Shown here: one piece after another, positions 1-8,569 of the stretch
Layout of the letters: each line of letters begins with the position of its first letter
Numbering within the stretch: position 1 is the first letter of the stretch
Source: Gammaproteobacteria bacterium
Lineage (GTDB): Bacteria; Pseudomonadota; Gammaproteobacteria; Pseudomonadales; UBA5518
Length of the DNA: 64,000 bases
Assembly (NCBI GenBank): GCA_016718385.1
Contig: JADKDK010000002.1
Span: 1 to 64,000, forward strand
Direction of reading: 5' to 3'
Notes under the pieces: model-generated
The model's input: the letters and a program-made list of their open reading frames with translations, nothing else
What the model was told of the DNA's origin: nothing
The model's database searches: none
Made by a program: the position numbers and the translations under genes

Positions 1-1
1 C

Positions 2-118
2 ATCGCCCGGCTCCACGCGCCGGTGGGGCTGTCGATCGGCAGCAAGCGGCCGATGGAAGTGGCTATCGCGATACTCGCGCAACTGATCGCGCTGCGGCGC
101 GCGGAACCGGGCGCATGA
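2..118 (+). CDS. XdhC/CoxI-family protein, C-terminal end only
   Basis: The reading frame is open from the window edge and ends in TGA. The last 38 residues include LHAPVGLSIGSKRPMEVAIA and then an Ala/Leu-rich helix, which is the typical end of the XdhC C-terminal Rossmann domain. XdhC/CoxI proteins help insert sulfurated molybdenum cofactor into xanthine dehydrogenase-type hydroxylases. Its stop overlaps the ATG of the next gene (ATGA), so the two are translationally coupled. The next gene is a MobA-like nucleotidyltransferase, the usual partner in such maturation operons. The 5' part lies outside the window. Confidence 0.75.
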   Translation: MARLHAPVGLSIGSKRPMEVAIAILAQLIALRRAEPGA

Positions 119-709
119 GCGGCACCCCCCCCGTCGTCGGTGGCCTGCTGCTCGCCGGCGGCCGCGGCCGGCGTTTCGGCAGCGACAAGCGCGCAGCGCT
201 GCTGCCCGACGGCGTCGCCATGCTCGCGCGCGCTGGAACTGCTGCGCCAGTGCTGCGACGAGACCGTGCTGGTGATTGGCGAAGACGACGACGCGGGCGC
301 GTTCGCGGCGCGCTTTCCCGGCGTGCGCGTCCTGCGCTCGCCGCGCAGCCGCGGCGGCATGGGCTTCACGCTGGCCGATGCCATCGCGCAGCTGATGGAC
401 TGGGATGCCTGCCTGGTGAGCCTCGCGGACAAGCCCTTCATCCGTCCCGGCTCGATGCGCCGCGTGCGCGAGCTGCTTGTCGCCCACGAGTTGGTGGTGC
501 CCACGCACGGCGGTGCCTGGGGACATCCGGTGGGCTTCGCGCGCCGGCATTTCTTCGCGCTCACGCGACTCGAAGGCGACACCGGGGCCCGCGAGCTGAT
601 CGTGGCGGAGCAGTCGCGCGTGCATTTCGTCGAGCTGGACGATCCCGGTATCCTTGCCGACGTGGACACGCCCGGGCAGCTGGATTACCTCGCCGGCCTG
701 CTCTTGTAG
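115..709 (+). pseudogene. MobA-like molybdenum cofactor nucleotidyltransferase, frameshifted
   Basis: The N-terminus reads GGLLLAGGRGRRFGSDKR, the nucleotide-binding signature of the MobA/MocA NTP-transferase fold. About 40 codons in, the family similarity jumps to another frame (LELLRQCCDETVLVIGEDDD, then LVSLADKPFIRP, ending in DVDTPGQLDYLAG). The switch falls in a CGCGCGCG stretch near 222-235, consistent with loss of one CG unit. The joined product is about 198 residues, normal for the family. It would add a nucleotide to the molybdenum cofactor for hydroxylases served by the upstream XdhC. It may be a true pseudogene or a sequencing indel. The TAG stop lies inside a palindromic repeat. 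Confidence 0.7.
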
Positions 710-829
710 GAGCGGGCCATGCCCGCGACCGTGTGTGGGTCTGCATTCATGCAGACGCGTGCCTTCCCGAATGCTGCTGTCGCCATTAATGGCGACCCAC
801 AGGGGTCGCGGGCATGGCCCGCTCCTACA
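705..829. repeat. Inverted pair of REP-like palindromes flanking two further hairpins
   Basis: A 26-base unit (705-730, TGTAGGAGCGGGCCATGCCC plus GCGACC) recurs in inverted orientation at 804-829. Between them are two perfect palindromes, GTCTGCAT-TC-ATGCAGAC and GTCGCCAT-TA-ATGGCGAC. The same outer unit recurs at 16241-16314. The stop codons of both flanking convergent genes are the TAG inside the outer units. This looks like a REP doublet (REPIN-like); it could also act as a bidirectional terminator structure, but there is no T run. Confidence 0.8.
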
Positions 830-1706
830 CATTGGGCGCAACGGGATTCAGGAGCGCGATAAAGGCCCGCGCCGCGTTCGACAGCGTGCGGTCGCGGTGG
901 TAGACGTAGCCCAGGCTGCGTGCCAGGCGCGCCTCGGTCAGTTCCAGTGCCACCAGTTCCTCGGTGCGCATGCTGTCGGGCAGCACCGACCAGCCCAGCC
1001 CGATCGCCGCGAGCATGCGCAACGTCTCCAGGTAATTGGTCTCCATGCTGACTTCGAGCCGCACCCCGCTCGCGTCGAAGAGCTGCTGCAGGATCTGTCC
1101 GGTGTAGGTGCCGGGACCCGGCAGCACCGCGGCATGCTGCGCGAGTTCGCCGATCGACACGCGCGCGTGTCCCGCCAGCGGGTGGTCGCGCGCCACCATC
1201 ACCGAGAGCGGATCCGGCCAGACCTCGCGCGCCTCCAGCCGCGGCGCCGAGCCCGCGGGCGCCAGCGTGATCACCGCGAACTCCAGGTTGCCCTGCGCCA
1301 CGGCATCGTGTGCCTTCTCCGAATCCATGAACTCGATCTCGAGCCGCACCTCGGGGTGACGGCGCGAGAACTCGCGCAGCACCGGCGGCAGGCGGTGCAG
1401 CCCGATGTGGTGGCTGGTGGCGATGGCGAGCGGGCCGCTGACGCTGCCGGAGAGGTCGCGGATCACGCGCTCGGTGTCCTCGATCTCGCGCAGGATGCGC
1501 TGCGCGCGCGGCAGCAGGCGTTGCCCGTTCTCGGTGAGCGACACGTGGCGGGCGATGCGGTCGAACAGGCGCACGCCCAGTTGTTCCTCGAGTGCCGCGA
1601 TGCGCTTGCTGACCGCGGGCTGCGTCAGGTGCAAGCGCTCGGCGGGCACCGAGAACGAGGACGTTTCGGCAACGGCGAGGAAGGCGCTCAGCAACTGCGT
1701 GTCCAT
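825..1706 (-). CDS. LysR-family transcriptional regulator
   Basis: A 293-residue protein. It opens MDTQLLSAFLAVAETSSFS followed by LTQPAVSKRIAALEEQLG, the standard LysR winged helix-turn-helix (about residues 4-62). The rest is a periplasmic-binding-protein-like effector domain. An upstream in-frame ATG at 1784 was rejected because the family starts at the chosen Met, 3-4 residues before the HTH, and the upstream part would overlap the promoter region. It is divergent from leuC, as in pseudomonads, so it probably autoregulates and may control the leuCDB operon. The effector is unknown. The stop codon lies in a REP unit. Confidence 0.88.
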   Translation of the reverse strand: MDTQLLSAFLAVAETSSFSVPAERLHLTQPAVSKRIAALEEQLGVRLFDRIARHVSLTENGQRLLPRAQRILREIEDTERVIRDLSGSVSGPLAIATSHHIGLHRLPPVLREFSRRHPEVRLEIEFMDSEKAHDAVAQGNLEFAVITLAPAGSAPRLEAREVWPDPLSVMVARDHPLAGHARVSIGELAQHAAVLPGPGTYTGQILQQLFDASGVRLEVSMETNYLETLRMLAAIGLGWSVLPDSMRTEELVALELTEARLARSLGYVYHRDRTLSNAARAFIALLNPVAPNV

Positions 1707-1746
1707 CGGGGGCTCTGTGGGTTCTGCCAATCCATTCCGATAGAGA

Positions 1747-1766
1747 ATTGAATTAATTAAAACAAT
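1747..1766. promoter_or_regulatory. Candidate LysR binding site (T-N11-A dyad)
   Basis: ATTG-N12-CAAT forms an inverted repeat containing the T-N11-A pattern typical of LysR-type operators. It sits in a short AT-rich island between the divergent lysR-type gene and leuC, about 5 bases upstream of the proposed leuC -35 hexamer, an activator-like position. No second site was confirmed. Confidence 0.45.
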
Positions 1767-1770
1767 GAAT

Positions 1771-1800
1771 TTGTGTAATTGCAAGGCTCACCCGTAAAAT
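1771..1800 (+). promoter_or_regulatory. Candidate sigma-70 promoter for leuCDB
   Basis: TTGTGT at 1771-1776 and TAAAAT at 1795-1800 are separated by 18 bases. They lie 35 bases upstream of the leuC ATG in the only AT-rich stretch of the intergenic region, next to the LysR-like dyad. Confidence 0.45.
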
Positions 1801-1834
1801 AGCGCCCGTCAACGCCAGCGAACGGGACGAAGTC

Positions 1835-3262
1835 ATGCAGCCGCGCACCCTCTACGACAAATTGTGGGACAGCCACCTCGTCAAGCAGCGCGACGACGGT
1901 TCCGCGCTGATCTATATCGACCGTCACCTGATCCACGAGGTCACCTCGCCGCAGGCCTTCGAGGGCCTCAGCCTGGCCGGGCGCAAGCCGTGGCGGCTCG
2001 ACGCCAATCTCGCCGTGCCCGACCACAACGTCTCCACCGATCCCGAGGAGCGCAAGGGCGGCTACGCGCAGATGAAGGACGAGGTCTCGCGCATCCAGTT
2101 GCAGACGCTCGACGACAACTGCGAGCGCTTCGGCATCCGCGAGATCGCGCTGAACGACCGTCGCCAGGGCATCGTGCACGTGATCGGTCCCGAGACCGGC
2201 GCCGTGCTGCCCGGCATGACCGTCGTCTGCGGCGACTCGCACACCTCCACGCACGGCGCCTTCGGCTGTCTCGCGCACGGCATCGGCACCAGCGAGGTCG
2301 AGCACGTGCTCGCCACCCAGTGCCTGGTCACGCCCCGGATGAAGAACATGCTGGTGCGCGTCGACGGCCGGCTCGGCGCGGGCGTCAGCGCCAAGGACCT
2401 GGTGCTCGCGGTGATCGGCAGGATCGGCACCGCCGGCGGCACCGGCTATGCGATGGAGTTCGGCGGCGAAGCGGTGCGGGAACTGTCGATGGAAGGGCGC
2501 ATGACGCTCTGCAACATGGCGATCGAGGCCGGCGCGCGCGCAGGACTGGTCGGCGTGGACGAGAAGACCATCGCCTACGTGCAGGGGCGCGAGTTCGCGC
2601 CGCGCGGCGCGCAGTTCGAGCAGGCCGCCGCCACGTGGCGCGGGCTGGTCAGCGACCCGGGCGCGGTCTTCGACCGCGTGGTGGAGTTGCGCGCCGAGGA
2701 CATCGAGCCGCAGGTCTCGTGGGGCAATTCCCCCGAGATGGTGAGCGCGGTCTCGGCAACGGTGCCGGATCCGGGGGCGATCGCCGACGCCGAGCGCCGC
2801 GCCGGTGTCGCGCGCGCGCTCGAATACATGGGCTTGCGCCCGGGCATGCCGATCGGGGATATCCGCGTGGATCGTGTGTTCATCGGCTCCTGCACCAACT
2901 CGCGCATCGAGGACCTGCGCGCCGCGGCCGCGGTGGCGGCGGGGCGCAGGAAGGCAGACAGCGTGAAGCAGGTGCTGGTGGTGCCCGGTTCCGGGCAGGT
3001 CAAGGCGCAGGCCGAGGCCGAGGGGCTGGACCGCATCTTCCGCGACGCCGGCTTCGAGTGGCGCGAGCCGGGCTGCTCGATGTGTCTCGCCATGAACGCC
3101 GACAAGCTGCTGCCGGGCGAGCACTGTGCCTCGACCTCGAACCGCAACTTCGAGGGACGCCAGGGCCACGGCGGGCGCACCCACCTCGTCAGCCCGGCCA
3201 TGGCGGCCGCGGCGGCGGTGGCGGGGCATTTCGTCGACGTACGCCAGATGATGAACGGTTGA
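1835..3262 (+). CDS. leuC: 3-isopropylmalate dehydratase large subunit
   Basis: This is the large subunit of isopropylmalate isomerase, which interconverts 2- and 3-isopropylmalate in leucine synthesis. It pairs with LeuD. It has 475 residues, close to the usual ~466. The [4Fe-4S] ligands are visible in IGSCTNSRIED and GCSMCLAMN, and GDSHTSTHGAFG and NRNFEGRQG are family signatures. The ATG start gives MQPRTLYDKLWDSH, the normal LeuC beginning. It is the first gene of leuCDB, with leuD 10 bases downstream. Confidence 0.97.
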   Translation: MQPRTLYDKLWDSHLVKQRDDGSALIYIDRHLIHEVTSPQAFEGLSLAGRKPWRLDANLAVPDHNVSTDPEERKGGYAQMKDEVSRIQLQTLDDNCERFGIREIALNDRRQGIVHVIGPETGAVLPGMTVVCGDSHTSTHGAFGCLAHGIGTSEVEHVLATQCLVTPRMKNMLVRVDGRLGAGVSAKDLVLAVIGRIGTAGGTGYAMEFGGEAVRELSMEGRMTLCNMAIEAGARAGLVGVDEKTIAYVQGREFAPRGAQFEQAAATWRGLVSDPGAVFDRVVELRAEDIEPQVSWGNSPEMVSAVSATVPDPGAIADAERRAGVARALEYMGLRPGMPIGDIRVDRVFIGSCTNSRIEDLRAAAAVAAGRRKADSVKQVLVVPGSGQVKAQAEAEGLDRIFRDAGFEWREPGCSMCLAMNADKLLPGEHCASTSNRNFEGRQGHGGRTHLVSPAMAAAAAVAGHFVDVRQMMNG

Positions 3263-3272
3263 GGAGAGATCC

Positions 3273-3914
3273 ATGCGAGCATTCACCACCCATTGCGGGA
3301 TCGTCGCGCCACTCGACCGCGCCAATGTCGACACCGACCTGATCATCCCGAAGCAGTTCCTGAAGTCGATCCGCCGCAGCGGTTTCGGCCCGAACCTGTT
3401 CGACGCCCTGCGCTACCTCGACGAGGGCGTGCCGGATGCCGACTGCAGTGCGCGGCCGCTGAACCCGGAGTTCGTGCTGAACCAGCCGCGCTACCGGGGC
3501 GCCAGCATCCTGCTGGCGCGGCAGAATTTCGGCTGTGGCTCGAGCCGCGAGCATGCCCCGTGGGCGCTCGACGACTATGGCTTCCGCGCCGTGATCGCCC
3601 CGAGCTTTGCCGACATATTCTTCAACAACTGCTTCAAGAATGGATTGTTACCAATTGTTCTTGATGCAAAAATTGTCGAATCCCTGTTCCGTCAGGTAGA
3701 GGCGGCCGAGGGCTACACGTTGACCATCGACCTGCCGGCGCAGCTGGTCGAGCTGCCCGACGGCACCCGCCACGGCTTCGCGATCGATGCCTTCCGCAAG
3801 CACTGCCTGTTGCACGGCCTGGACGACATCGGCCTGACACTGCAGGAGGCGGACGCGATCCGCGCCTTCGAGGCACGCCAGCGGGTCGAATCGCCGTGGC
3901 TCCAGGGCGCGTGA
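3273..3914 (+). CDS. leuD: 3-isopropylmalate dehydratase small subunit
   Basis: A 213-residue swivel-domain subunit that completes the LeuCD isomerase. Signatures are NVDTDLIIPKQFLKSI near the N-terminus and NFGCGSSREHAPWAL in the middle. GAGAGAT is the ribosome site just before the ATG. Around 3640-3690 the codon use abruptly becomes AT-rich (NGLLPIVLDAKIVE), unlike the rest of the gene, while the protein remains family-like. It is co-transcribed with leuC. Confidence 0.96.
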   Translation: MRAFTTHCGIVAPLDRANVDTDLIIPKQFLKSIRRSGFGPNLFDALRYLDEGVPDADCSARPLNPEFVLNQPRYRGASILLARQNFGCGSSREHAPWALDDYGFRAVIAPSFADIFFNNCFKNGLLPIVLDAKIVESLFRQVEAAEGYTLTIDLPAQLVELPDGTRHGFAIDAFRKHCLLHGLDDIGLTLQEADAIRAFEARQRVESPWLQGA

Positions 3915-3963
3915 CGGCGGATTTCACTTTAACTTTAAAGCTTTAGGAATAAGACGCAACGTC

Positions 3964-5040
3964 ATGAAAATACTTATTCTTCCTGGTGATGGCATAGGCC
4001 CTGAAGTGGTCGCGGAGGCGCTCAAGGTGCTGCGCGCCGCGGACCGGCGCTTCGGCCTTGGCCTCGAGCTGAGCGAGGGTCTGCTGGGCGGCGCGGCGAT
4101 CGATGCGTGCGGCAAGCCGCTGCCCGACGAGACGCTGGCCAAGGCGCGCGCCGCCGAGGCCATCCTGCTCGGCGCCGTCGGCGGACCGAAGTGGGACAAC
4201 ATCGAGCGGGCGCTGCGTCCCGAGAAGGGCCTGCTGGCGATCCGCGCCGAGCTGGGCCTCTTCGGCAACCTGCGCCCGGCCATCCTCTACCCGCAGCTGG
4301 CCGGGGCCTCGGCGCTGAAGGCCGAGGTGGTCGCGGGACTCGATATCCTGATCGTGCGCGAACTGACCGGCGGCATCTACTTCGGCGAACCGCGAGGCAT
4401 CCGTACGCTGGAAAACGGTGAGCGACAAGGGTTTAACACCGATATCTACAGTGAATCCGAGATCCGCCGCATCGGTCGCGTGGCCTTCGAGGCCGCACGC
4501 AAACGCGGCCGGCGCCTGTGCTCGGTCGACAAGGCCAACGTGCTCGAGGTCACGGTGCTGTGGCGTGAGGTCATGACCGAGCTGGCAGCCGAGTACCCCG
4601 ACGTCGAGCTCTCGCACATGTACGTCGACAACGCGGCCATGCAGCTGGTGCGCGCGCCCAAGCAGTTCGATGTGGTGGTCACCGGCAATCTGTTCGGTGA
4701 CATCCTGTCGGACGCGGCCGCGATGCTCACGGGCTCGATCGGCATGCTGCCGTCGGCCTCGCTGGACGTGAACGGCAAGGGCATGTACGAACCGGTGCAC
4801 GGTTCGGCGCCCGATATCGCGGGGCAGGGCAAGGCCAATCCGCTGGCCACGGTACTCTCGGCGGCGATGATGCTGCGCTACAGCTTCGGCAAGGCCGAGG
4901 TGGCGGACGCGATCGAGCGCGCCGTCGGCACGGTGCTGGATGCGGGGCTGCGCACCGGAGATATCATGACGCCCGGCTGCCGCCAGGTGGACACCGCCAG
5001 CATGGGCGACGCGCTCTGCGAGGCGTTGCTGGCCGGCTGA
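3964..5040 (+). CDS. leuB: 3-isopropylmalate dehydrogenase
   Basis: NAD-dependent oxidative decarboxylation of 3-isopropylmalate, the third leucine-specific step. It has 358 residues. The N-terminal ILILPGDGIGPEVV, the middle RELTGGIYFGEPRG and the substrate/metal loop GNLFGDILSDAAAM are classic. Its start lies in an AT-rich patch (3918-3995) with A/T-ending codons; a second such patch is at 4410-4455. The pseudomonad methyltransferase gene usually between leuD and leuB is absent, leaving a 49-base gap. Confidence 0.97.
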   Translation: MKILILPGDGIGPEVVAEALKVLRAADRRFGLGLELSEGLLGGAAIDACGKPLPDETLAKARAAEAILLGAVGGPKWDNIERALRPEKGLLAIRAELGLFGNLRPAILYPQLAGASALKAEVVAGLDILIVRELTGGIYFGEPRGIRTLENGERQGFNTDIYSESEIRRIGRVAFEAARKRGRRLCSVDKANVLEVTVLWREVMTELAAEYPDVELSHMYVDNAAMQLVRAPKQFDVVVTGNLFGDILSDAAAMLTGSIGMLPSASLDVNGKGMYEPVHGSAPDIAGQGKANPLATVLSAAMMLRYSFGKAEVADAIERAVGTVLDAGLRTGDIMTPGCRQVDTASMGDALCEALLAG

Positions 5041-5116
5041 CCCCGGCGAGCGCAACGAACGACGGACGGGCCGCGGCCGGTCCGGTGAGCAGTAACTGGA
5101 AATCTGGAGACCGAAC

Positions 5117-6139
5117 ATGAGCAAGACCTATGACGTGGCGGTGGTGGGAGCGACCGGAGCAGTGGGCGAGTGCATGCTGGACATCCTGGCTTCGCGCAAC
5201 TTCCCGGTCGGCAAGGTCTATGCGCTGGCGAGCGAGCGCTCGGCCGGGAAGACGGTAGCCTTCGGCCGCCAGGAGCTCGCAGTGGAGAACCTGGCCGACT
5301 TCGACTTCGGCAAGGTGCAGATCGGGCTGTTCTCGCCCGGCGCCAGCGTCTCGGCCGTCTACGCGCCCAAGGCCGGCGCGGCCGGCTGCGTGGTGATCGA
5401 CAACACCTCGCAGTTCCGCTACGACGACGACATTCCGCTGGTGGTGCCGGAGGTCAACCCCGAGGCGATCGCGCAGTATCGCAACCGCTACATCATTGCC
5501 AACCCCAACTGCAGCACGATCCAGATGCTGGTGGCTCTCAAGCCCATCCACGACGCGGTTGGCATCACGCGGATCAACGTGTGCACCTACCAGGCGGTAT
5601 CGGGCACCGGCAAGGAGGCGATCGAGGAACTGGCCACCCAGACCGCCAGCCTGCTGAACGGTCGACCGGCGGAGGCCAAGGTCTACCCCAAGCAGATCGC
5701 CTTCAACGTGCTGCCGCAGATCGACGTCTTCCAGGATAACGGCTACACGAAGGAAGAGATGAAGATGGTCTGGGAGACGCGCAAGATCATGGGTGACGAC
5801 TCCATCCAGGTGAACCCCACCTGTGTGCGCGTGCCGGTGTTCTACGGGCACTCCGAGGCCGTGCACATCGAGACCCGCGACAAGATCACCGCGGCCGAGG
5901 CACAGCGCCTGCTCGCCGCCGCACCGGGCGTGGTGCTGATGGACGAGCGCAAGCCGGGCGGCTATCCGACCCCCGTGGGCGATGCCAGCGGCAAGGATCC
6001 GGTGTTCGTCGGGCGGGTGCGCGAGGACATCTCGCACCCGCGCGGGCTCGACCTCTGGGTGGTCTCGGACAATGTGCGCAAAGGTGCGGCACTCAACAGT
6101 ATCCAGATCGCCGAAGCCTTGATAGAACGGTATTTGTAG
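5117..6139 (+). CDS. asd: Aspartate-semialdehyde dehydrogenase
   Basis: Reduces aspartyl phosphate to aspartate semialdehyde, the branch point to lysine, methionine and threonine. It has 340 residues. GATGAVGECMLDIL is the NADP-binding loop. The catalytic Cys is residue 132 in NPNCSTIQM, and the active-site His lies in VPVFYGHSEAVHI. CTGGAGA precedes the ATG. The position between leuB and fimV matches pseudomonads. Only one asd-type gene is present here. Confidence 0.96.
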   Translation: MSKTYDVAVVGATGAVGECMLDILASRNFPVGKVYALASERSAGKTVAFGRQELAVENLADFDFGKVQIGLFSPGASVSAVYAPKAGAAGCVVIDNTSQFRYDDDIPLVVPEVNPEAIAQYRNRYIIANPNCSTIQMLVALKPIHDAVGITRINVCTYQAVSGTGKEAIEELATQTASLLNGRPAEAKVYPKQIAFNVLPQIDVFQDNGYTKEEMKMVWETRKIMGDDSIQVNPTCVRVPVFYGHSEAVHIETRDKITAAEAQRLLAAAPGVVLMDERKPGGYPTPVGDASGKDPVFVGRVREDISHPRGLDLWVVSDNVRKGAALNSIQIAEALIERYL

Positions 6140-6163
6140 CCAATACTCGATTGCGATATTGGC
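6139..6163. other. Inverted repeat just after asd
   Basis: GCCAATA-N11-TATTGGC begins at the last base of the asd stop codon. There is no T run after it, so it is not a classical terminator. It could stabilise the asd mRNA end or be a protein site near the fimV promoter. The remaining ~150 bases to fimV show nothing else recognisable. Confidence 0.35.
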
Positions 6164-6316
6164 GGAATGCGCGGGGTCGACAGCGGCCCCCGGAGCCCGA
6201 ACGGTTTCGATCCCGCACGGCTTTCCGAGCGTCCGCTTTCCGTGTTCCGGGCGCGTCCGGCCTCCCGCGGAGGCGCGGCGTGGTGCCGACCGGAAACCCA
6301 CGAAGAAGGACACTCG

Positions 6317-8563
6317 ATGATCAGGAAGCACGCAGCATCCACTCTACTGGCCGCCGTTGCCCTGCAGGCCTCGCTGGCGCACGGGCTCGGGCTCGGCGAC
6401 ATCACGCTGCGCTCGGCACTCGACCAGCCGCTTGCCGCGGAGATCCGCCTGCGCGGGGTGGGCGACCTCAACCCGAGCCAGATCCTGGTCGGGCTGGGCA
6501 GTGCCGGCGACTTCGAGCGCGCCGGCGTGGAGCGCGTCTATCTGCTCTCGGACATCCAGTTCGAGGTGCAGCTGGACGGCGAGGGCAACGGCGTGGTGCG
6601 CCTGAGCTCCGACCGTCCGATCCGCGAGCCTTACCTCGATTTCGTGGTCGAGGTGCGCTGGCCCACGGGTCGCGTGCTGCGCGAATACACCGTGCTGCTG
6701 GACCTGCCGACCTACACCCGCGCGCCCGCGGAGCCGGTGATGGCGGCGCGCGCGCAGGCCCGTGGCGGGGCCGGCACGGGTGTCACGGCAGGAGCGGACG
6801 ACGGTGGTCTCGCGATCGGCGCCGGCGAGCACACCGTGGCCTCGGGTGAGACCCTGTGGAGCATTGCCAACCGCGCCCGGCCCGATGGCGTGTCCACGCA
6901 GCAGATGATGGTCGCGATCCAGCGCGCCAATCCCGGGGCGTTCATCAACGGCAACATGAACCTGATACGCGCGGGCGCGCTGCTGCGCATGCCGCAAGGC
7001 AGCGACCTGGTGGCGCTGTCGCAGACCGAGGCGCGCAGCGCGGTGGCGCAACAGGCTTCTCCGCCCGGTGCCGATGGCGCGCCGGCTGCTCCCGAAACGC
7101 CGCCCGCCGCGCAGGCCGAGGCGCCGGCGCCGCAGGGCGAGGGCTATCTCGCGCTCGCGGGTGACAGCGCCGAAAAGCCCGGCGTCGAGGCCGCCGGTGG
7201 CGTCGGCGAGACGGGCGGGTCCGCGGGTGCCGACGCCGATCTGAGCTCCGTGCAGGAGAACCTGTCGGCGGCCGAGCGCGCCAATGCCGAGCTGAAGGCA
7301 CGCGTCGCCGCACTGGAAACCCAGGTCAAGGATTACGAGAAGCTCGCGCAGTTGAAGAGCGACACGTTGAGCGAGGCGCAGCAGGCGGCCGGGGAACAGG
7401 ACGCGGCGAAGGAGGCGGCGCAGGCGCCGGGGGAGAAGCGGCCGACGGCGCCCGCCCCCGGTCTCCTCGAGCAGTTGCTCGGCAACACGTTCGCGCTGGT
7501 GGCTGCGCTGGGTGCGCTGTTGCTGGCGATGCTGTTCTTCCTGTTCAAGCGCCGCCGCACCGTGGAGGAATTCGTACCGGCGCCCGAGCGCACGCTGCGT
7601 CCGGCGCCCGCTCCCGAGCTGGCGCAACCGCGCAAGGAAACTCCGCGCGCGGGTGATTTGGCGCCATCAGTGCTCGGTGCGGGCGGCGCGGCGGCCGAGC
7701 TGGCCGGCGCCGAGCTGACCGATCCGGTGGGCGAAGCGGAGATCTACCTCGCCTATGGCCGCCACGAGCGCGCGATCGAGATCCTGCAGGACGCGCTGCG
7801 CGGCGATCCCGCGCAGAGCGACGTGCGCCTCAAGCTGATGGAGATCCACGACGAGCGCGGCGAGCAGCAGGAGTTCATGCAGCATTACGCCGCGCTCGGC
7901 GGCGATGCCACGGCACAGCGGGCGGCGCGCGAAGCGCTGGAGCACGGCAAGAACCCGCAGTGGCTGGCGGTGCTCACCACGGGCGCGGCCGCGCTGGCCG
8001 CGGTCGGGATGGAACCGCGGCTCGATCGCGAGCATGAGCTCTCGCTCGATCTCGACGCCGAACTGCAGCAGGCGGGAAGCCGCGCGGCGCCGGAACAGGA
8101 ATTCGAACTGGGCGCCCTGGACGATGCCGACCTCGACGTCCTCGCCGCGGCAGCCGCGGCGCCGCAGCGTTCGCACCAGGAAACGATGCTGGCGAAGACC
8201 GGGGAGGCCATCGCGCGCGCAGCCGCCGAACTGGACCTCGGCGTGAGCGACGAATTCGAGCTGGGCGAGGACGTGTCGCATGCTGCGGGCGCGGAGGATT
8301 TGCCCGATTTCGATCTGCCGCTGGGTGAACTGGAGCTCGGTGCCCCCGACGCGGCCGTCGCCGCCGTCGAGGCCGAGGACGCCGATCTCGCCTTCCTCAA
8401 GGGCACCGACGAGACCGAGACCAAGCTCGAACTGGCCCGCGCCTACGTCGACATGGGTGACCTGCAAGGCGCGCGCGACATTCTCGAGGAAGTGGCGGAG
8501 GAAGGCTCGGGCGAGCAGCGCGAGCAGGCCGCCGCGCTGCTGGAACGCATCGGTACCAGCTGA
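6317..8563 (+). CDS. fimV: FimV-family polar hub / peptidoglycan-binding protein
   Basis: FimV organises the cell pole, type IV pilus assembly and twitching in pseudomonads. It has 748 residues, shorter than the ~920 of P. aeruginosa. Visible parts: signal peptide (1-23); the FimV N-terminal domain (GLGDITLRSALDQPLAAEI); a LysM domain about 171-228 (SGETLWSIANRARP); coiled coil about 310-347; one membrane helix about 391-413 followed by KRRR; an acidic cytoplasmic part; and the conserved C-terminal TPR-like FimV motif (KLELARAYVDMGDLQGARDI). The ATG at 6317 has GAAGAAGGA before it; the longer upstream frame has no signal-like start. Confidence 0.92.
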   Translation: MIRKHAASTLLAAVALQASLAHGLGLGDITLRSALDQPLAAEIRLRGVGDLNPSQILVGLGSAGDFERAGVERVYLLSDIQFEVQLDGEGNGVVRLSSDRPIREPYLDFVVEVRWPTGRVLREYTVLLDLPTYTRAPAEPVMAARAQARGGAGTGVTAGADDGGLAIGAGEHTVASGETLWSIANRARPDGVSTQQMMVAIQRANPGAFINGNMNLIRAGALLRMPQGSDLVALSQTEARSAVAQQASPPGADGAPAAPETPPAAQAEAPAPQGEGYLALAGDSAEKPGVEAAGGVGETGGSAGADADLSSVQENLSAAERANAELKARVAALETQVKDYEKLAQLKSDTLSEAQQAAGEQDAAKEAAQAPGEKRPTAPAPGLLEQLLGNTFALVAALGALLLAMLFFLFKRRRTVEEFVPAPERTLRPAPAPELAQPRKETPRAGDLAPSVLGAGGAAAELAGAELTDPVGEAEIYLAYGRHERAIEILQDALRGDPAQSDVRLKLMEIHDERGEQQEFMQHYAALGGDATAQRAAREALEHGKNPQWLAVLTTGAAALAAVGMEPRLDREHELSLDLDAELQQAGSRAAPEQEFELGALDDADLDVLAAAAAAPQRSHQETMLAKTGEAIARAAAELDLGVSDEFELGEDVSHAAGAEDLPDFDLPLGELELGAPDAAVAAVEAEDADLAFLKGTDETETKLELARAYVDMGDLQGARDILEEVAEEGSGEQREQAAALLERIGTS

Positions 8564-8569
8564 CCGCGG

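Noticed and set aside
654..1751. A 365-codon plus-strand frame opposite the LysR gene
   Set aside because: Shadow frame starting inside the MobA-like gene and REP repeat; LysR on the other strand has the full family signature.
3918..3960. Terminator between leuD and leuB from the AT-rich CTTTAAAG palindrome
   Set aside because: Stem too weak and leuB must be expressed with leuCD; treated as part of an AT-rich patch.
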